From assembly GCF_029543155.1 (NCBI RefSeq), contig NZ_JARQXA010000001.1, positions 124,001 to 188,000 of the forward strand: DNA of 64,000 nucleotides, given 5' to 3'. Source of the DNA: Sphingomonas sp. HITSZ_GF (lineage in GTDB: Bacteria; Pseudomonadota; Alphaproteobacteria; Sphingomonadales; Sphingomonadaceae). The notes below the pieces were generated by a model, which was given only the letters and a program-made list of their open reading frames with translations, was not told the DNA's origin and ran no database searches. The translations under genes were made by a program, and so were the position numbers. Below are positions 34,622 to 42,665 of this stretch, in pieces (the stretch's first letter is position 1; each line of letters opens with the position of its first letter).

Positions 34622-36031
34622 ATGGCCGGCAGCACGCTATTCGACAAGCTGTGGGACCTGCACGCGATCGACGACCTGGGCGACGGCACCGGGTTGCTGC
34701 TGATCGACCGGATCCTGCTGCACGAGCGCACCGGCAGCGTCGCGCTGGAGAGCCTGCGCGACGCCGGAAGGCCGGTGCGGGCGCCGAAGCACGTGTTCGT
34801 CACCATGGACCATATCGTCGATACGCTGCCCGGCCGCGGCGACGCGACGATCATGCCGACGGGCACCCAGTTCATCCAGGCGACGCGCGCCGCGGCGCAG
34901 GAGGCGGGACTCACGCTGTTCGACGTTCGCGATCCGCGGCAGGGCATCGTCCATGTCATTTCGCCGGAGCAGGGGATCGTGCTGCCGGGGCTGACCCTGG
35001 TCTGCCCGGACAGCCATAGCTGCACGCAGGGCGCGCTGGGCGCGCTCGCCTGGGGCATCGGCTCCACCGAGGCCGAGCATGCGCTCGCCACCTCGACTCT
35101 GCGCGTCCGCAAGCCGCGGACCATGCGCGTCCGTATCGACGGTGCGCTGGCCGCGGGCGTCACCGCGAAGGACCTGGCGCTGCACCTCGTCGCGCGCCTC
35201 GGCTCGGCGGGGGCCAGCGGCCATCATGTCGAGTTCGCCGGATCGGCCGTTACCGCGCTCGACATCGAGGGGCGGCTGACGCTCTGCAACATGGCCACCG
35301 AAATGGCCGCCTTTTCGGCGATCGTGGCGCCCGACGAGAAGACCATCGCCTATCTCGAAGGGCGCAGCTACGCGCCGAAGGGAGCGGCGTGGGACGCCGC
35401 CGTCGCCTTCTGGCGTACGCTTGCGACCGATGCCGATGCGGTGTTCGACCGCGAGCATCTCATCGACGCCGCCGATGTGGCGCCCATGGTCTCCTGGGGC
35501 ACGAGCCCGCAGCAATCGGTGCCGCTCGGCGCCGCGGTTCCGGGTTTCGACGGTGACGCCGGCCACGGCACCCAGGCGGCGCATGACCGGGCGCTCGACT
35601 ATATGGCAGTCGCGGAGGGCCAGCCGCTGGGGGCGCTGCCGATCGACGCGGCGTTCATCGGCTCGTGCACCAATGCCCGGCTTTCCGACCTGCGGCGTGC
35701 GGCGGCGATCCTGAAGGGCCGGCACGTCGCGCCGGGCGTCAAGGCGATCTGCGTGCCCGGTTCGACCCAGGTGAAGGCGCAGGCCGAGGCCGAGGGCCTC
35801 GACCGGATCTTCCGCGAGGCAGGCTTCGAGTGGCGCGAGGCCGGCTGCTCGATGTGCTTCTTCGCCGGCGGGGAAAGCTTCGGCCATCGCCAGCGCGTCG
35901 TCACCTCGACCAACCGCAATTTCGAGAGCCGCCAGGGGCCGGAGACGCGCTCGCACCTCGCTTCGCCGGAGACGGTCGCCGCGTCGGCGATCGCGGGCCA
36001 TCTCGTCGATCCGCGGGAATTCGCGCAATGA
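34622..36031 (+). CDS. LeuC-like aconitase-superfamily hydratase, large subunit
   Basis: 469 residues, the usual LeuC length. It has TMDHIVDTLP, VCPDSHSCTQGALGALAWGIG and the three [4Fe-4S] ligands Cys349 (FIGSCTNARLSDL), Cys409 and Cys412 (GCSMCFFAGGES). The segment after the last ligand (FFAGGES) differs from the GMN/AMN usual in leucine-pathway enzymes, pointing to another substrate. LeuCD-type enzymes can interconvert citraconate and (R)-citramalate, which fits the neighbours. Its ATG follows the CoA-transferase by one base. A leucine-biosynthesis role is less likely because no leuB or leuA lies nearby. Confidence 0.9.
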   Translation: MAGSTLFDKLWDLHAIDDLGDGTGLLLIDRILLHERTGSVALESLRDAGRPVRAPKHVFVTMDHIVDTLPGRGDATIMPTGTQFIQATRAAAQEAGLTLFDVRDPRQGIVHVISPEQGIVLPGLTLVCPDSHSCTQGALGALAWGIGSTEAEHALATSTLRVRKPRTMRVRIDGALAAGVTAKDLALHLVARLGSAGASGHHVEFAGSAVTALDIEGRLTLCNMATEMAAFSAIVAPDEKTIAYLEGRSYAPKGAAWDAAVAFWRTLATDADAVFDREHLIDAADVAPMVSWGTSPQQSVPLGAAVPGFDGDAGHGTQAAHDRALDYMAVAEGQPLGALPIDAAFIGSCTNARLSDLRRAAAILKGRHVAPGVKAICVPGSTQVKAQAEAEGLDRIFREAGFEWREAGCSMCFFAGGESFGHRQRVVTSTNRNFESRQGPETRSHLASPETVAASAIAGHLVDPREFAQ

Positions 36032-36651
36032 GCAGTGCACCGTTTCGCCACCTGACCGCGATCGGCGTCCCGCTGCTGCGCGACAATGTCGATACCGACG
36101 CGATCATTCCGTCGCGTGAGATGAAGTCGGTATCCAAGCACGGGCTGTCCGACGGGCTGTTCGCCGGCTGGCGCTACACCGAAGTCGGCGGGCGCACCCC
36201 CGATGGCGGCTTCATCCTCAACCAGGCGGGGTTCGCCGTGGGGCAGATCCTGGTGTCGGGCGCGAACTTCGGATGCGGGTCGAGCCGCGAGCATGCTGCC
36301 TGGGCGCTGGCCGAATATGGCTTCCGGGCGATTCTGGCATCGAGCTTCAATCCGATCTTCCGCGGCAACTGCGTGCGCAACGGCATCGTGCCCGTCGAGC
36401 TGCCCCAGGACGTGGTGGCCGGGCTCGCGGCGTTCCTGCTGGAAGGCGGCGGCACGCGGGAAGTCACGGTCGATCTCGAGAACAACTGCGTCTCCTGCGC
36501 GCTTGGCGAATGGCGCTTCGCGCTGGAGGAAGAGAGCCGGCAGATGCTGCTGGAAGGGCTCGATGCCATCGACCTGACGCTGCGCGCGCAGGATCGCATC
36601 GCAGCTTTCCGCGATCACGATCGCGTCCGCCGCGCCTGGGCCTATCTCTGA
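36028..36651 (+). CDS. LeuD-like aconitase-superfamily hydratase, small subunit
   Basis: 207 residues: NVDTDAIIPSREMKSV near the N-terminus, and the swivelling-domain signature GANFGCGSSREHAAWALAEY, followed by FRGNCVRNGIVPVEL. It completes the active site of the large subunit by supplying substrate-binding Ser and Arg. The ATG overlaps the LeuC-like stop (ATGA), so the subunits are made together. The residues following IIP (SREMKSV) are where LeuD enzymes differ in substrate specificity. It is the last gene of the island before the tRNA. Confidence 0.9.
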   Translation: MSSAPFRHLTAIGVPLLRDNVDTDAIIPSREMKSVSKHGLSDGLFAGWRYTEVGGRTPDGGFILNQAGFAVGQILVSGANFGCGSSREHAAWALAEYGFRAILASSFNPIFRGNCVRNGIVPVELPQDVVAGLAAFLLEGGGTREVTVDLENNCVSCALGEWRFALEEESRQMLLEGLDAIDLTLRAQDRIAAFRDHDRVRRAWAYL

Positions 36652-36691
36652 TCTGCCTGGGGGCAGCAGGCCGCGAGCCTGCTGGATGGAC

Positions 36692-36767
36692 TGGTGCCGA
36701 GTGCAGGGATCGAACCCGCGACCTTCGGTTTACAAAACCGCTGCTCTACCAGCTGAGCTAACCCGGC
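36692..36767 (-). tRNA. tRNA-Thr (anticodon TGT)
   Basis: A 76-nt cloverleaf on the minus strand with encoded CCA: acceptor GCCGGGT pairs with ACTCGGC (one G-T pair), D arm GCTC/GAGC, anticodon loop TTTGTAA, and T arm GCGGG/CCTGC (one G-T pair) with TTCGATC. The anticodon stem has a G-A pair at its outer end. The 3' end faces the catabolic island, 40 bp from its last gene, the orientation in which islands insert at tRNA genes. Confidence 0.95.
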
Positions 36768-36871
36768 GCCGGATGCGGGGGCTGTGATAGGTTTGTCCCT
36801 GGGGGTCAAGGGCGTTGGCAAGCCGGCGGCGGCACCCCATGTGCGGGGCGACAGCTGAAAGGACCTGCCAC

Positions 36872-37525
36872 ATGCCGCGCCCGCTGAAGATCGACTTCGT
36901 TTCCGACGTTTCCTGCCCTTGGTGCATCATCGGATTGCGCGGTCTCGAGGAAGCGCTGGCGCGGACCGAGGGCGCGGTGGCGGCGGACATCCGTTTCCAG
37001 CCCTTCGAGCTCAATCCCCAGATGGCGCCCGAGGGAGAGAATATCGGCGAGCATATCGCGCGCAAATATGGCGCCACGCCCGAGCAGTCCGCCGCCAATC
37101 GCCAGATGATCCGCGATCGTGCCGCTGCGCTTGGCTTCGCGATGAACAGCGCGGCCGACAGCCGCATCTACAACACGTTCGACGCGCACCGGCTGCTCCA
37201 CTGGGCGGAGATCGAGGGCAGGCAGGCTGCACTCAAGCATGCGCTGTTCACGGCCTATTTCACCGACCAGCAGGATCCCTCGAACCATGACGTGCTGGTC
37301 GCGGCGGCCGAGACGGCGGGGCTGGACGGCGCGGCGGCGCGCGAGGTGTTGGCCTCGGGGCGCTATACCCAGGAGGTGCGCGCGGCCGAGCAGCTCTGGC
37401 AGGGCCGGGGGATCAATTCGGTGCCGGCGATCGTGATCGAGGACAAATGGCTGATCTCCGGCGGCCAGCCACCCGAGGCGTTCGAGCAAGCACTGCGCCA
37501 GATCGCGGCGGAGGTGGCGGCCTAG
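36872..37525 (+). CDS. FrnE-type DsbA-family oxidoreductase
   Basis: 217 residues from the ATG at 36872, with GAAAGGA upstream. It has the thioredoxin-like redox motif CPWC (Cys15 and Cys18) in DFVSDVSCPWC, a helical insert, and the cis-Pro INSVPAIVIEDKW. There is no signal peptide, so it is a cytoplasmic FrnE-like disulfide oxidoreductase or isomerase, of the kind linked to oxidative stress, rather than a periplasmic DsbA. It is transcribed away from the tRNA and converges on the next gene, whose stop overlaps its own. Confidence 0.9.
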   Translation: MPRPLKIDFVSDVSCPWCIIGLRGLEEALARTEGAVAADIRFQPFELNPQMAPEGENIGEHIARKYGATPEQSAANRQMIRDRAAALGFAMNSAADSRIYNTFDAHRLLHWAEIEGRQAALKHALFTAYFTDQQDPSNHDVLVAAAETAGLDGAAAREVLASGRYTQEVRAAEQLWQGRGINSVPAIVIEDKWLISGGQPPEAFEQALRQIAAEVAA

Positions 37526-38385
37526 CGTACCCCGAAGGTCCAGCCTTCGGTGCGGGCGAGCTCGGGGGTGAGCCCCTCGGGTGCCCAGAGGCCTGGGTCG
37601 TCCGCCACCGCGCGCAGCCAGGCAGCGCTGAGCATCGCGTCGGTGGCGTGATCGTCATAGCGGGCGAGCGGGGCGTGGGGCTTGGAGCCGAGCGCCGCGA
37701 GCATCGCATCGAGCGTGGCGCCGTCGCGGATCTTGGAGATTCCCTTGCGCATCCCCGCCGTCCGCGCGGCGAGCGAGGTGTAGATCTCGACCAGTACCGG
37801 GCCGGCTTCGGGCAGCGGATCGAACGGCCAGATCGGGACCTGGCCGCGCAGCAGGTGCAACACGCGCATGCCGGTGAGGCTCGACTTGCCGACCTGCGAG
37901 GCGCCAACCAGGTTGAAGCAGCTATAGGGCGACAGCTGCATCGCCGCCTGGCCATGCTCGCACACCCGGAAGCGGCCGCGGCCCGGCGGGAACAGGTCGC
38001 CGCAATCGCCCATCTGGCGGAAATGGCGGCGCGCCTCGGGATGGCTGACGAAGCTGGTCGCGGCAAGATGCGGGTCTTCCGCCGAGAGTTCTTCGACGAG
38101 CGCCCACAGCGCGGGGCCGTCGGGCGGGGACTGGTTCCAGCCCGGGAAATAGGCGCCCTGATCGACGAGCGGGAATGCGGGGGAGAGGTCGAGGCCGATC
38201 AGCGCGCGCGTGCCGCTGTCCGCCAGGTCGCCGAGCCAGTCGGCAATGTCCTGGCGTGACCAGTTGCGCTCGACCAGTTCGGGGGCGCCGGTGCCTGCCT
38301 GCGCACATGCGACGGCCAAGCCTTTTGGCCGTTCGACGGCCTGGCCCGACCAGTCGATCGCGATGAAATCAGTGAAAACGGGCAT
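37522..38385 (-). CDS. conserved hypothetical protein, possible RNase H-like fold (DUF429-like)
   Basis: 287 residues, not firmly recognised. It starts TDFIAIDWSGQAVERPKGLAV and has ALIGLDLSPAFP and DDHATDAMLSAAWLRAV. The acidic residues at the end of the first strand and in the last helix fit an RNase H-like fold as seen in DUF429-type proteins. There is no signal or membrane segment. Its start is followed by a REP-like element. Function unknown. Confidence 0.75.
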   Translation of the reverse strand: MPVFTDFIAIDWSGQAVERPKGLAVACAQAGTGAPELVERNWSRQDIADWLGDLADSGTRALIGLDLSPAFPLVDQGAYFPGWNQSPPDGPALWALVEELSAEDPHLAATSFVSHPEARRHFRQMGDCGDLFPPGRGRFRVCEHGQAAMQLSPYSCFNLVGASQVGKSSLTGMRVLHLLRGQVPIWPFDPLPEAGPVLVEIYTSLAARTAGMRKGISKIRDGATLDAMLAALGSKPHAPLARYDDHATDAMLSAAWLRAVADDPGLWAPEGLTPELARTEGWTFGVR

Positions 38386-38400
38386 GCCGATCAGGACAAC

Positions 38401-38489
38401 CCGTCACCCTGAACTTGTTTCAGGGTCCAACTCTCCGCAGGCGATATCCCTCGCGGTGCCTTGGATGCTGAAACAAGTTCAGCATGACG
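38401..38489. repeat. REP-like palindromic element, family 1, copy 1
   Basis: Two hairpins, CACCCTGAACTTGTTTCAGGGT and ATGCTGAAACAAGTTCAGCAT, flank a core containing GCGATATC. The whole unit is the reverse complement of copy 2 at 50334-50422. It is intergenic between two genes of the same strand. Confidence 0.85.
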
Positions 38490-38500
38490 AAGAAGGGTAA

Positions 38501-38848
38501 TCACGGTCGCTCGGCCATCCCAGCGGCGATGCGCTGGGGCTTCTTGGCGCGATCCCACCAGGCGCGCTGGATGTAGAGTTCGATCCGCTCGCGACTGTCG
38601 GTGCCGAAGCGCACCAGCAGCATCGGATAATTGGCGTAGTGATCGGTTTGCCAGAAGGTATCCGGATCGGTCTCGAACAGGATTTCCTTCTCCGCATTGG
38701 TGACCATCAGGCCGAAGCTGCCCTTCTCGCGGCCAGGCGACATCAGTCCCTTGCCGTTGATTTTCGGACAGGGCGTGCCCCACCAGCTTTCCAGCACCAC
38801 ATCGGGCAGGGTGCAGGCATAGGTCGTGGCTTCGTCCCAGTTTTTCAT
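38501..38848 (-). CDS. MmcQ/YjbR family protein
   Basis: 115 residues with the MmcQ/YjbR fold pattern: an N-terminal helix (WDEATTYACTLPDVVLES), GTPCPKINGKGLM, GLMVTNAEKEILF, TDHYANYPMLLV and the C-terminal WDRAKKPQR. The family has a DNA-binding-like (CyaY-like) fold; its role is poorly defined. It lies alone between two REP-like elements, followed by the next minus-strand gene. Confidence 0.88.
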   Translation of the reverse strand: MKNWDEATTYACTLPDVVLESWWGTPCPKINGKGLMSPGREKGSFGLMVTNAEKEILFETDPDTFWQTDHYANYPMLLVRFGTDSRERIELYIQRAWWDRAKKPQRIAAGMAERP

Positions 38849-38859
38849 GGCCTACTCCG

Positions 38860-38940
38860 CTATCCCGGCGAAAGCCGGGATCTCAGGCGAAGGCGCGGGG
38901 AAGGAGGCGCACGAGATCCCGGCTCTCGCCGGGATGACGG
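38860..38940. repeat. REP-like palindromic element, family 2, copy 1
   Basis: Two hairpins, TCCCGGCGAAAGCCGGGA (38863-38880) and GATCCCGGCTCTCGCCGGGATG, are linked by mirrored GATCTC/GAGATC ends. It has the same architecture as copy 2 at 62276-62383, though with a different stem sequence. Confidence 0.8.
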
Positions 38941-38945
38941 CTATA

Positions 38946-40268
38946 CTATCCACCCCGCCGCTTCTCCCGCATCTCATTCCACCAGGCGAGCCGTTCGGCG
39001 ATGCGCTTCTCGTGACCTCGATCGGTGGGGGTGTAGAAGGTCTGCGGCGCCATTTCCTCGGGCCAGTAATTGTCGCCCGAGAAGCCGCCCTCCGCGTCAT
39101 GGTCATAGGTATAGCCCTGGCCATAGCCGATCTGCTTCATCAGCTTGGTGGGAGCGTTGAGGATATTCTGCGGCGGCATCAGCGAGCCGGTTTCCTTCGC
39201 GCTCCGCCACGCCGCCTTCTGCGCCATATAGGCCGCGTTCGATTTGGGCGCGGTGGCGACGTAGAGACAGGCCTGGGCGATCGCCAGTTCGCCCTCGGGG
39301 GAGCCCAGGAACTCATAGGTGTCCTTGGCCGCGAGACACTGGACCAGCGCGTTGGGGTCGGCCAGGCCGATGTCCTCCACTGCCATGCGCACCAGCCGGC
39401 GCAGCACATAGAGCGGCTCCTCGCCGGCGGTGAGCATGCGCGCGAGATAATAGAGCGCCGCCTGGGGGTCGCTGCCGCGCACCGATTTGTGGAGCGCGGA
39501 GATCAGGTTGTAATGCCCCTCGCGATCCTTGTCGTAAACGGCAACGCGGCGCTGGAGGAAATCGCCGAGCGCAGCGGGATCGAGCGGCTTCTCGAACTGG
39601 ACCGAGAACAAAGTCTCGGCCTGGTTGAGCAGGAAGCGCCCGTCGCCGTCGGCGCTTGCCACCAGTGCCTCGCGCGCCTCCGGGGTGAGGGGGAGGGGGC
39701 GCTCCTCGGCGGCCTCTGCACGGTCGAGCAGGCGGGTGAGCGCGGCGGCATCGAGCCGGTGGAGGATCAACACCTGGGCGCGGCTGAGCACGGCGGCATT
39801 GAGCTCGAAACTTGGGTTCTCGGTGGTCGCCCCGACCAAGGTGACCGTGCCGTCCTCTACATAGGGCAGGAAGCCGTCCTGCTGGGCGCGGTTGAAGCGG
39901 TGGATCTCGTCGACGAAGAGCAGGGTCTTGCGGCCGAGCCGGGCATATTCCCTGGCCTCGGCGAAGACCTTCTTCAGGTCCGCCACGCCCGAGAACACCG
40001 CGCTGATCGCGACGAAGCGCAGGCCCACCGCATCGGCGAGCAGGCGGGAGATCGTGGTCTTGCCGGTGCCGGGAGGCCCCCAGAGGATGATCGAGCTGAG
40101 CTTGCCCGCCGCGACCATCCGGCCGATCGCGCCCTCGGGCCCGGTAAGGTGCTCCTGCCCGACGACATCGGCGAGGCTTTGCGGGCGCAGGCGATCGGCG
40201 AGCGGCCCGTTGGGCTGGGGCGCCTCGGCGGCAAAAGAGGGTTCCTGGGCAGCGAAGAGATCGGCCAT
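38946..40268 (-). CDS. rarA: replication-associated recombination protein A (RarA/MgsA)
   Basis: 440 residues from the ATG at 40268; the upstream frame is non-homologous. It has the AAA+ core: Walker A WGPPGTGKTT, Walker B LLFVDEIHRFN, sensor 1 GATTENPSF, then the tetramerisation domain (YYLARMLTAGEEPLYVLRRLV, QACLYVATAPKS). It acts at stalled replication forks. Length and order match the family. It diverges from the UbiH-type gene, with about 105 bp between their starts. Confidence 0.97.
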   Translation of the reverse strand: MADLFAAQEPSFAAEAPQPNGPLADRLRPQSLADVVGQEHLTGPEGAIGRMVAAGKLSSIILWGPPGTGKTTISRLLADAVGLRFVAISAVFSGVADLKKVFAEAREYARLGRKTLLFVDEIHRFNRAQQDGFLPYVEDGTVTLVGATTENPSFELNAAVLSRAQVLILHRLDAAALTRLLDRAEAAEERPLPLTPEAREALVASADGDGRFLLNQAETLFSVQFEKPLDPAALGDFLQRRVAVYDKDREGHYNLISALHKSVRGSDPQAALYYLARMLTAGEEPLYVLRRLVRMAVEDIGLADPNALVQCLAAKDTYEFLGSPEGELAIAQACLYVATAPKSNAAYMAQKAAWRSAKETGSLMPPQNILNAPTKLMKQIGYGQGYTYDHDAEGGFSGDNYWPEEMAPQTFYTPTDRGHEKRIAERLAWWNEMREKRRGG

Positions 40269-40373
40269 GCGCCCAAGATAGGCGTGTGCGATGGATTCTG
40301 CATCCCAAGCTTTGACCAAACGCAATTGGCGTTGCCGCGCGCCGGTGCATCATGCCGCCAAAGGAGATGCACG

Positions 40374-41540
40374 ATGCAGTATGACGTCATCATTGTGGGC
40401 GGCGGCCCGGCTGGGCTCGCCTTCGCGCGGTCGCTCGACGACATGGGGCTGGAAACGCTGCTGGTCGAGCGCCAGCCGCATGCCGCGCTGGCCGATCCCG
40501 CCTATGACGGGCGCGAGATCGCGCTCACCCATGGCTCGCGCGCGATCCTCGAGCGGCTGGGCGCCTGGCAGCGCCTGCCGGAGAGCCGGATATCGCCGCT
40601 CCAGGCGGCACGGGTGCGCAACGGGCGCTCGGCCTTCGCGCTCGATTTCGAGCCCGGTCCCAACGGCGAGGCGCTGGGCTGGCTGGTGCCCAACCACCTG
40701 ATCCGCCGCGCGCTGTTCGAGACGATTGCCGACCAGCCGGGGCTGCGGCTCGCCTGTGGATCGAGCCTGGTATCGGCGCGGGCCGATCGGCGCTTCGCCG
40801 AAGTGTCGCTGTCGACCGGGGAGCGGGTGCGCGGCCGGCTGCTGGTCGCGGCGGATTCGCGCTTTTCCCCGGTACGCGAGGCGCTGGGCATCTCGGCCGA
40901 GGTCAACCGGCTCGGCAGCGCGATGCTGGTCTGCCGCGTGTCGCATCCCAAGCCGCATGGCCAGGTCGCCACCGAATGGTTCGGCCATGGCCAGACCATG
41001 GCGCTGTTGCCGCTGAACGGCGGCATGTCGTCGGTGGTGCTGACGCTGCCCGAGCGCGAGATCGCGGTGCTGGCGACGATGTGCGACACTGCGCTGGGCG
41101 TCGAGCTGACCCGGCGCTCGGCCAATCTTCTGGGCCCGATGGAAGTGGCGGGATCGCGCCACGTCTATCCGCTGGCGACGACCTGGGCGAAGCATTTCGG
41201 CACGCACCGCGCGGCGCTGATCGGCGATGCCGCGGTGGGCATGCACCCGGTCACTGCGCACGGCTTCAACCTGGGGCTGAGCGGGCAGGCGCTGCTCGCG
41301 GCGGAAGTGGGCGAGGCGGTTCGGCGGGGGCGCGATCCGGGCGGCGATCCGGTGATCCGCGCCTATGAGGAAGGGCATCGCGCCGCCGCGCGGCCGCTCT
41401 ATCTCGGCACCAATTTCCTGGTGACTCTCTACACCGACGAGCGCCCGATCGCCCGCGCGGTGCGCCATGCCGGGCTGCGCATCGGCGCACGGCTGCCCGT
41501 GTTTCGCTCGGGGGTGCGGAGCATGTTAATGGCGCGATAG
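40374..41540 (+). CDS. UbiH/UbiF/VisC/COQ6-family FAD-dependent hydroxylase
   Basis: 388 residues from the ATG at 40374, with AAGGAG upstream. Motifs: VIIVGGGPAGLAFARSL, REIALTHGSRAILERLG (the ubiquinone hydroxylase region), DSRFSPVREALGI and GDAAVGMHPVTAHGFNLGLSGQ. It hydroxylates the ubiquinone precursor ring; the HPVTAHGFNLG region fits the UbiM-like 5-demethoxyubiquinol hydroxylase branch, which I cannot separate from UbiH by eye. A housekeeping gene, not part of the island. Confidence 0.92.
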   Translation: MQYDVIIVGGGPAGLAFARSLDDMGLETLLVERQPHAALADPAYDGREIALTHGSRAILERLGAWQRLPESRISPLQAARVRNGRSAFALDFEPGPNGEALGWLVPNHLIRRALFETIADQPGLRLACGSSLVSARADRRFAEVSLSTGERVRGRLLVAADSRFSPVREALGISAEVNRLGSAMLVCRVSHPKPHGQVATEWFGHGQTMALLPLNGGMSSVVLTLPEREIAVLATMCDTALGVELTRRSANLLGPMEVAGSRHVYPLATTWAKHFGTHRAALIGDAAVGMHPVTAHGFNLGLSGQALLAAEVGEAVRRGRDPGGDPVIRAYEEGHRAAARPLYLGTNFLVTLYTDERPIARAVRHAGLRIGARLPVFRSGVRSMLMAR

Positions 41541-41603
41541 GGCGGCGCGCGCCGCCACACGCACGCGAATTTCCCGCGTGGAGGGGCTTGTCAAAAACAG
41601 TTT

Positions 41604-41615
41604 AAGATATATCTT
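41604..41615. promoter_or_regulatory. PadR operator, perfect palindrome AAGATATATCTT
   Basis: A perfect 12-bp palindrome 30 bp upstream of the PadR start, in the AT-rich leader. It is the type of site expected for YqjI-like PadR repressors, so the gene is probably autoregulated. Confidence 0.7.
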
Positions 41616-41645
41616 GTGCGCATCAAAAGTCGTACAGGAGTTATT

Positions 41646-42236
41646 ATGCGACATCATCATCACGGCCATCGCGGCATGCATTTCGGCCGCCGCGGCGGCT
41701 TTGGCGGACCCGAGTTCGCCATGGCATTCGGCTTTGGCGGGCGCGGCGGCTTCGGCCATGGCGAGCGCGGCGGCCGTCGCCGCATGTTCGACGGCACCGA
41801 GCTTCGCCTGATCCTGCTCAAGCTGATCGAGGAGCAGCCGCGCCACGGCTATGACCTGATCAAGGAGATCGAGGAGCGTTCGGGCGGCGCCTATGCCCCG
41901 AGCCCGGGCGTGGTCTATCCGACCCTCACCATGCTCGACGACATGGGCCTGATCGAGGAGAGCAAGAGCGAAGGCGCCAAGAAGCAGTTCGCGATCACCG
42001 CGGACGGCACCGCGCATCTCGCCGAGCGCGCGGAGGAAGTGGAGGCGCTGTTCGAGCGGCTCCAGCAGCTCGCCGGCATGCGCGCGCGTGCCGATGGCGG
42101 CCCGATCCGCCGCGCGATGGTCAATCTTCGTGCCGTGCTGCAGGAACGCCTTGCGGGCGAAAGCGTCGATCCCGACATGCTGCACAACGTCGCGGAGATC
42201 CTCGACGAGGCTGCCCGGAAGATCGAGCGGCTCTGA
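41646..42236 (+). CDS. PadR-family transcriptional regulator (YqjI-like, His-rich N-terminus)
   Basis: 196 residues from the ATG at 41646 (CAGGAG upstream). The first ~45 residues are rich in His, Gly and Arg (MRHHHHGHRGMHFGRRGG ...), a metal-binding look as in the nickel-sensing YqjI of E. coli. The PadR winged helix follows: LRLILLKLIEEQPRHGYDLI, YAPSPGVVYPTLTMLDDMGL. It probably senses metal and represses itself and the DUF2218 gene. Confidence 0.9.
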   Translation: MRHHHHGHRGMHFGRRGGFGGPEFAMAFGFGGRGGFGHGERGGRRRMFDGTELRLILLKLIEEQPRHGYDLIKEIEERSGGAYAPSPGVVYPTLTMLDDMGLIEESKSEGAKKQFAITADGTAHLAERAEEVEALFERLQQLAGMRARADGGPIRRAMVNLRAVLQERLAGESVDPDMLHNVAEILDEAARKIERL

Positions 42237-42305
42237 GCCTTGCCCAGGCTCGAACTACTCAGGCGGCGGCTCGGGATCGTGCCGCCGCCGATGGAGACGG
42301 AATCT

Positions 42306-42629
42306 ATGACTGTGACCACGCTTTCCGCCGAGGCGCTTGCGCCCACCGAGCATGCCAGCCGCTACCTTCAGCAGCTGTGCAAGCACTGGCAGCACAATCT
42401 GCAGGTGGAATTCACGCCGGAGAACGGCACGGTGATCTTTCCAAAGGACGCGCGCGGCGCCAATCACCCGGGCGATGCGGTGGTGACGTTCAACGTCGCC
42501 GAGACCGGGCTCGACATCCGGATCGATGCCAGCTCGGCCGAGCAGCTCGAAGGGCTGAAGGGCGCGGTGGAACGCCATCTCGACCGCTTCGCGTTTCGCG
42601 AAGACGGGCTGAAATACGACTGGAAGTAA
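42306..42629 (+). CDS. DUF2218 domain protein
   Basis: 107 residues: EHASRYLQQLCKHWQHNLQVEF, then LDIRIDASSAEQLEGLKGAVERHLDRFAF-type sequence, the DUF2218 pattern. The domain is often fused to siderophore-interacting ferric reductases (YqjH-like) and regulated by the same PadR type. This free-standing copy, 69 bp after the PadR gene, may help handle iron or another metal. An alternative ATG at 42291 would add five residues. Confidence 0.87.
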   Translation: MTVTTLSAEALAPTEHASRYLQQLCKHWQHNLQVEFTPENGTVIFPKDARGANHPGDAVVTFNVAETGLDIRIDASSAEQLEGLKGAVERHLDRFAFREDGLKYDWK

Positions 42630-42665
42630 GCGGATTCTCCTTCTCCCCGCGTGGGGAGAAGGGGA

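Noticed and set aside
34622..36651. Leucine biosynthesis leuCD
   Set aside because: No leuA or leuB nearby, residues after the cluster ligands differ from leucine-pathway enzymes, and the operon begins with a CoA-transferase.
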